The position numbers and the translations under genes were made by a program. A stretch of DNA of 64,000 bases, from NCBI GenBank assembly GCA_947311845.1, contig CAMZMU010000027.1, forward strand, positions 43,984,853 to 44,048,852, written 5' to 3'. Origin of the DNA: Poa pratensis. Lineage: Eukaryota > Streptophyta > Magnoliopsida > Poales > Poaceae. The notes beneath the pieces were generated by a model. It saw nothing but the letters and a program-made list of their open reading frames with translations, had not been told where the DNA came from and searched no databases. Each line of letters starts with the position of its first letter. Positions within the stretch are counted from its first letter, which is position 1. This document shows positions 57,990 through 64,000 of the stretch, piece by piece.

Positions 57990-58270
57990 AATTAGGGTTT
58001 AGTTTTTAAAATTTCGTTCAAATTTGTAAAATTTCCTAAAGTTTGAATGAAATTTGTCTAAATTCGAATTATATAAAAGTTGTTTGGGCGGCGCGAGTGG
58101 GGAGCCAGGGCGCCCAAATGCGCCAGGCCTTCCGGACAGCGCCCAAAGGGCCTGTCCGGAAGGCCTTTGGGCGGCCATTTGGGGCTCCGACTGGAGATGC
58201 TCTTACTGAGTGAAAAAAGGTAAGGGAAACTTATGTTTGAAGCATAAGCAGATCAGGCAGAATGATAAAT

Positions 58271-58548
58271 TTATGATCTATGATCAGGCCGACAACGGCG
58301 ATATAGCATCGTTCACTTCTTGTGGAGGTGTCGCTTTTGGAGAAGCTGTGCTTCTGGTGCTGTTTTGATGGTGAAAGGACTGGTGCTTCAACGAATAGAT
58401 CATCCCAGCAGGACTTTTCTTTTTTGTAATTCTTTTTCTTTCTACTGGGTTGTGTACATTCGTGTCGTCGCTAGGACAATACGTTGTTGCAGATGTTGTG
58501 TGTAATTAGTATCTCCGTGATATTAATATATATTTTTATGTAAAAAAA
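58271..58548 (+). mobile_element. 5'-truncated LINE fragment, 278 bp
   Basis: A perfect 21-bp target duplication starting AGATCAGG (58250-58270 and 58549-58569) flanks it, and it ends in a run of As after a TATTAATATATATTTTTATG tail. It is too short to encode anything. Confidence 0.9.
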
Positions 58549-58569
58549 AGATCAGGCAGAATGATAAAT

Positions 58570-59625
58570 GTTTGGATGATGAAGTACGTTTGTCGCCGCA
58601 TGCCAAGACGTTGCGAGCCTAGACTCTTTGAGTTATGCCGATTCCAAATAACTCAGAGCTAGCACTTTGAAATCTTGTTTTGAAATTTTAAAACTGACTT
58701 CTTTTTTCTTCTTTGCGTAGCTTTTTCCTCTCTGAGCTAAGTTGAGGCAGAGTCAATTTACAATGAGATCTGTCCGAATGGAAAAATTTCTAAAGACTGG
58801 ATTAAATTGCGCCCAGTTATACTCAAGAGCTTCAAAGTACAAAAATATTTCAACCATTGGTGACATGTTAAAACTAATTTTCAAATATCTCTACATCGAT
58901 TTGACTCCCGAACACATCCGTCAAAGTAGATTTTTTTAGAAAAAAACTAAATAATTTTAAAAAACTAAAAAAGAGGCTCTAAAGTAATAAAATTATTTCA
59001 TGGATTTGGAAAATTTGTCGGGTTTGATTTTTTCCACTAGTTCAAATAAATGTTCACGATTTCTAAAATGTGTTCATAGGTTAAAAATGGTTTATAGATT
59101 AAAAAAATATTCACGAGTTTAAAAAACAAGTGTTTTCATAGATTCAAAAGAATGTTCACATGCCTAAAAATTGTCATCATTTAGAAAGGGGTCCATATGT
59201 TTTCTTAAAATAAGTTAAATAAAAAACATAAATAAAAACTAATTCCTAATAATAAATTGAGGAAAATGTATAAGGGAAAACCTAAGGCAATGATTTTTTG
59301 AAGTGCATTATTTTATTTCATATTACAAAAATGAATTGCTATGCTTTGGAACAACTGTTTTCGTCACATAATGCTCTAGTAGCTTCAGTAGATAACAAAA
59401 CTTGAGTAGTGAACAATGCACTATTTTGAATCTACAAAATTTGTCAGTTTGTCTCTTTTTGTGTGACTTAAAATACATGGTGTCCGAATTGAGATGTTGC
59501 ATGTTGGAATAATACATCAGTATCTATTGGTTTCAGAATTTTTTGAAACTTTAAAATGACATTTTCATTAAAAAAACAGGCTACATATAGATCAGGCTAA
59601 ACTTGGACTTTTCGGTACGTACATA
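58570..59625. other. AT-rich intergenic, nothing coding recognised
   Basis: Scattered TTCACGA- and TTCATAG-type words after 59030 resemble the repeat units further right, but no clear array forms. Confidence 0.4.
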
Positions 59626-59724
59626 CTCCCTCCGATCCGGAAAAAATATCCGCCTATTGTACCGAATTGTATTACATGAGCTTGTTTCCAACAATGGTTT
59701 AAATGGATCAGATGGAGGATGGAG
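59626..59724. mobile_element. possible Stowaway-like MITE
   Basis: Left end CTCCCTCCGATCCGGAAAAA, right end inverted CTCCATCCTCCATCTGATCC, both flanked by TA. The terminal match is imperfect. Confidence 0.45.
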
Positions 59725-59779
59725 TACCTATTTTGCCTGGACGATTTTCCAGGATCGCTAAATTGGGGCCACTGGAGGC

Positions 59780-62700
59780 ACGATCTGAATATGAATAAAT
59801 TTTGAATTTGAACAATTTTCAAACATAACAATTTTGAACATTAAAATATTTTAAATTTGTACAATCTTCAAACATGATCAAATTTTGAATTTGAATAATT
59901 TTTAATACAAACAAGTTTTAACTTCGAATAGTTTCTAATATGAACAAAATATTGAATGAGAACAATATTGAACATGACCAAAAATTTAATTAAAAAAATT
60001 TTTAACTAGAAAAAATCTTCAATTTGAACAATATTTGAATATGAACAAATTTTATGTTAGAAGAAATTTATATATGAAAAAATCAGTAATTTGAGCAATT
60101 TTCGAATGTAAACAAATTTTAAATTTGATTTTCAAAATCATAAAAAGTGGGGAAAAAGAAAATAAATCTAAAAGAACGAAATTAGAAAAGAAAAGAATGT
60201 GAAAAATAAAAGAAAACGAAAACAGAAACAGAAATGAAGAAAATAATATTGGGCAGGCACAGTAGCACGGAGCTCCAAGCCGCATCTGTGCGATATATAG
60301 CTTCGGCCGATTTTCCCAGGAATCCTATACATCGCCTTACGGCTCGCCGTAAGGGTCTTTTTAACGGGCTGGGTCCATTTCTCTACGGGTTGTTCTTTTT
60401 CTCTTCCATGTTCGCGAATAGGGCGAATATTTTTCCTGTTTTCGTATTTCTTTTTCTTTTTATGTTTCCTTTTACACTTTCTTTTAAGTTTTCATTTTAT
60501 TATTTATTTTCTTTCTATTATTTATTTCCATACTTTAATTTTTTCTTTTTCCTATTTATTTTCTTTTCTCCTTTTAACTTTTATTTTCTGTTTTCGTTTT
60601 TCTCGTTCTTTTAATTTATTTTCTCGTTTTTCACTTTTTTATTTTATGTATTTGTTTTAGTCTTTATTTTTATTGTTTTCTTTGTCGTTTTCTTTTTTCA
60701 CCCCCATTTTCAATTTTTAAAGATCGTGTAAAAATAATTTCCGGTCATCCTTATTTTTTGTTCACTTTAAAATTGTTCAAAAATAGTTTATGTTCCACCT
60801 CTTTTTTTGTTCACTTTTAAAATCGTTCAAAAGTAGTTGGCGTTCACCACCATTTTTGTTCATTTTTTAAATTGTTCAAAAATAGTTTCCGTTTGCTAGC
60901 CTTTTCTGTTCAATTTTAAAATTGTTCAAAAATAACTTTCTTTTATAAACATTTTTCTGCTCACTTTTTAAATCCTTTCAAAAATATTTTTTGTTCACCG
61001 ACATTTTTGTGTTCACTTTTTAAAATCGTTCAAAACTAATTTTTGTTTACTTTTTAAATCGTGCAAAGATAGTTTTCATTCACAAACCTTTTTTTGTTCA
61101 ATTTTTAAAATCATTTAAAACTATTTTTTGTTTACCGATACTTTTTTCAATTTTGAAATGGTTTAAAAATAACTTTCGCTCATAAAAAAATTATGTTAAC
61201 TTTTGAAATCTGTTAAAAAATAATTATTGTTCACCGACATTTTTTTGTTCAATTTTTTAAATCGTTCAAAATAATTTTCGTTCACTTTAAAAATCGTTCC
61301 AAAATATTTTTCGTTCATAAACCATTTTCTGTTCATTTTTTAAATATGGTCAAAAATATTTTTTGTTCACGGACCTTTTTTTTTGTTCACCGTGCAGTGC
61401 TTTGCGATTTTGTCCTTCACGTACCTGATACATCATTTATCAGAAAATCAAGTTTATGTGTGGATATCGTTTTGGATCGTTAATTCTGTTACAGTCTGCG
61501 ATCGTACGCGGCAAGGTAGCTAGCCTACGATCGTACACGGCGCGACGTGACGGACGCGAAGAAAAAGCTTCGAGAATGAAATAGTTGAAAGCGCGCTAAA
61601 ATTGGGCCGAGCCCAAGAAGGACTTCCTTCAGGCGAACGATCTGTAGGCTCGTCCCATGCATGATAAAATGATGTTAAACGAAACTATTTTTGAACGGTT
61701 TTAAAAGTGAAGAGAAAAGGAGTGTGAACGATTTATTTTTGAAGGATGTTAAAAAGTGAAAAAAAGTCTATTAACGATTTTTTTTATTTTTCTTTATAAA
61801 TGAACAAGAAATGTCGTTGAACGAAACTATTTTCAAACGATTTTAAAGGTAAAAAAAAGGGTTGGTGAACGAATTTATTTTTAAACGATTTTAAAAAGTG
61901 AACAGAAAAAAGTCTATAAAGGAAATTATTTTTGAATGATTCTTAAAATATGAACAAATTTTAGAGATGAACAATTTTCAAATTTAATTTTTTTTTAAAT
62001 ATGAACAATTTTTAAACCTTAACATTTTTACATTTAAAATATTTTCAAAATATTAAATTTAAAATAATATCTAAAAATAAAACAGAAAGGAAAAAAGAAA
62101 CAACAAAAAAAGAAAAACGAAAAAAATAAAAAATAAGAAAGAAAAAAGAAACACCCAAAAGAAAGGAAAAAAATGAAGCATGTGCACTAGTGGGCCGTCC
62201 CATAAACAACAGAGGGGCAATCAGTTGCGTTCCGCATGTTGGGTCGGCCCATCTGGGCTGTGCGACAACATTTTATCGTCAACCTGGTCGATGAATAAGG
62301 TTTGCCAGCAAAGGAGCTCCCCGATTTTCCATCTATGAACTGATCGGAGCATTGCCTTGCACTAACACTAATTGGGCTGGCTCAGTTGAATTGGGTAGTG
62401 GGCGCCACTAGTGCACGCAACAATCGGACAATAGGATAAATTTACATATCGCCCGCGGCGCCGCCTGAAGCGCGGCCTTGCTGGGCCAGCCCGTTACGAC
62501 GGCTTCCATTTCAGCTATTGTTTTTTCTGTATTCTTCCCTTTTCTTTTTTTTCCTTCCTTTTCTTTTATGTTTTTGTTTTTATATTTTCATATTTTATGA
62601 TACATGAAAATTTTAATTATGATAAATATTCATATTTAAAAAATGTTTAAAATCATTCATATTTAGAATTAAATTTTTTGATATTTCAAAATATTTAGTT

Positions 62701-62890
62701 TCAAATTTTATTAATAAAATTCAGAAAATATTCAAATTTAAAATTGTGCAGATTTGAAGATTGTGCAAATTATAAGAATTGTAAACAATATATTTTTGAT
62801 TTTTTTTCATATTCATACTTTTTGTTCAGATTAAAAAATGTTCATACTTTAAAAATATTTAGCTTTAAAAGAAAGTGCATTTTTATTGGG
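59780..62890. repeat. large AT-rich foldback of about 50-bp units
   Basis: From 60757 to about 61390, units like GTTCACTTTTTAAAATCGTT followed by CAAAAATAGTTTTCGTTCAC recur every 48-52 bp. From about 61676 to 62000 the same unit runs in the opposite orientation (AAACGAAACTATTTTTGAAC, then GATTTTAAAAAGTGAA). A pyrimidine-rich block (60410-60720) mirrors a purine-rich block (62040-62180), and a purine block (60150-60240) mirrors a pyrimidine block (62520-62590). Outer ATGAACAAATTTTGAA-type arrays lie at 59780-60120 and, roughly inverted, 62590-62880. The middle (61400-61670) is ordinary GC content. ORFs here are low-complexity. Confidence 0.65.
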
Positions 62891-63437
62891 CTCTTATGAA
62901 GCGACACATGATGCACATGAGGTGTAATGCCTCTGCGCCGCTGTGGGGGTAATGTATAGGAGCACCAGAAACCGAAAATAGGAATGCCCATCATTCCCAT
63001 TTTGCTCTCACCATTGAAGGCATGATCATGTTGAGAATCGGTGGGATTTCAAAACTGGACAAGAACATAATTGCAATTTAGGCTCGCGGAATGTGAGGTT
63101 GAGCCTTTGACGATAGTAAGCATAATTCTCAAAAAGAAAAAGACAACACAACACATTGTCGGGCGATGCACTGAGCATGTGTCCTCTTGTTCCTACTTTC
63201 TACCTTTCATTTGCCTTTCTCTAGGGATCCACAACAACAACCTTTTCGGATGTCGCTCCTCGCCGCCGCCACCGCCATCGCAATTGTTCTGATCTCCATG
63301 TCGCTCAACCACCGGTGCTAGTAGATGCTCTCCCCCATTGTCCACAGACCGCGACGACCCTACTCAAACACCCTCACTTGTGGCACCGGCCATCTGCTTT
63401 CCCACGCCGGCTGTACCAAGCTACTCTCTATGAGGGT
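62890..63437. other. intergenic, nothing recognised
   Basis: Mixed sequence; a short GC-rich patch near 63250-63290 has GCC repeats. No domain identified. Confidence 0.4.
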
Positions 63438-63600
63438 TGATACATGTGTAGAAAATATGAAACCGTAATCTTTGTCGTTGTATTAAGGTGACCCTCGTGG
63501 GGTATATAAAGAGGTACAAGGAGGGAGATACACTTAGAGTACAAGGAGGTGTAGGTATCCTAATCTATTTCCAACTCGTATCATATACCTATTCTAACAT
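63438..63600 (-). repeat. copia-like LTR, 163 bp, minus strand
   Basis: The minus strand begins TGTTAGAATAGGTATATG after a purine-rich GCTGAGGGGGAA and ends CACATGTATCA. The purine-rich tract lies where a minus-strand 3' LTR would need it. A similar LTR start (TGTTATAATAGGTATATGAG) recurs at 63835 in the same orientation, so the sequence between may be the interior of a very short or deleted element. Confidence 0.5.
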
Positions 63601-64000
63601 TCCCCCTCAGCTGTAGCTGGAGTGAAGCGAACAATTGCGACTGCAATTGAAGTCTTGCGCTTCCATCGGCTTCTCCCCTCCGTCATCATAAATTGTGTCT
63701 CTGATGGTTTCTCCTCTCTTCCCTCCCGTAGTCACAGCGAGAGAGCGTGGACGCAAGTGACGACGCAGACGTTGTTGACTGGAGTTGTTGCCGATATATT
63801 GTTGTAGACGTACTCGTCTCATATACCTATTATAACAACATGCACTGCAGTGGACAAGATTGTTGCAGATTCTTTGATCGCAGAAGAAGGAAGGGGTTTA
63901 GAAATAATTGGTAACTAGAGGGGTTTAGAAATAATTTGAGAATAAGCGATCAGAAGCCTACAACATGGGTCACATAGGATTTTTCTCCTCTTATTTGGGT
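63601..64000 (-). other. interior of the LTR piece and window end
   Basis: No coding domain recognised. The LTR-start-like segment at about 63810-63835 is the only notable structure. Confidence 0.35.

Larger units (their letters stand above)
54758..58202 (+). mobile_element. Harbinger-like element carrying an ORF with SUMO-type motifs
   Basis: Inverted termini of about 40 bp (GAGCATCTTCAGTCGGAGC... left; inverted GAGCATCTCCAGTCGGAGC... right, both continuing AAATGG-CGCCCAAAGGC) are flanked by TTA (54755-54757 and 58203-58205). Removing the solo LTR inside leaves about 1.7 kb. The single ORF (57004-57989) is not a transposase, so the element is non-autonomous or carries a cargo gene. Superfamily is inferred from the TTA target and termini. 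Confidence 0.7.

Noticed and set aside
60234..60614. 126-aa plus-strand ORF rich in Phe
   Set aside because: It reads a TTT/TTC-rich simple-sequence block; not a membrane protein.
60740..62000. CRISPR-like array of regularly spaced repeats
   Set aside because: Units are contiguous and degenerate without unique spacers, and this is a plant nuclear context.

Overview
The window is nuclear DNA of a grass, most likely a Triticeae species (wheat, Aegilops or barley relatives). The basis is GT-AG introns, GC-rich monocot coding exons, and dense nested transposons whose LTRs, Stowaway MITEs, SINEs and PIF/Harbinger-like elements have Triticeae character. The organism call is inference from content; no database was searched.

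Genes. Four complete plant genes could be rebuilt exon by exon with continuous reading frames. They are a GDPD-type glycerophosphodiester phosphodiesterase (14018-18085 +, 8 exons, 391 aa), the chloroplast NDH assembly factor CRR7 (20840-22414 +, 3 exons, 152 aa), an EXO70 exocyst subunit (24135-25952 +, one coding exon, 605 aa) and a DUF620 protein (27044-28375 -, 3 exons, 386 aa). A phi-class glutathione S-transferase is tandemly duplicated on the minus strand: the copy at 49946-52721 is intact (214 aa), while the copy at 42950-46375 has a one-base frameshift and a transposon about 110 bp upstream of its start codon. An X8-domain, GPI-anchored (PDCB-like) gene (30963-36990 -) is broken: a Ty1/copia element lies in its X8 exon, and a deletion has removed the middle of that exon plus most of the 3' LTR.

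Repeats, left to right. A Helitron 3' terminus (1-1213) sits inside the LTR of an Athila-like element that carries only gag and protease (1214-5760, minus). Broken Tat-type Gypsy sequence (5761-5870 and 9681-13392, minus) is interrupted by other LTR debris and a hAT MITE. A second Helitron (about 18189-20368) carrying a receptor-kinase-like gene fragment follows the GDPD gene. Two copia elements occupy 31377-36787 and 37816-42406. Two GC-rich retroposons without any visible reverse transcriptase each have a target-site duplication (29624-30865, 46708-48078). Two PIF/Harbinger-like elements (46484-49487, 54758-58202) carry ORFs and host younger insertions. From about 59.8 to 62.9 kb lies a large AT-rich foldback built of about 50-bp units, and a small minus-strand LTR piece ends the window.

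The genes do not form a pathway. The most notable points are the insertion-plus-deletion that destroyed the X8 gene, the decaying GST duplicate, and a Harbinger-like element whose ORF encodes a protein with four psi-K-x-E (SUMO-consensus-like) motifs and a SIM-like stretch.
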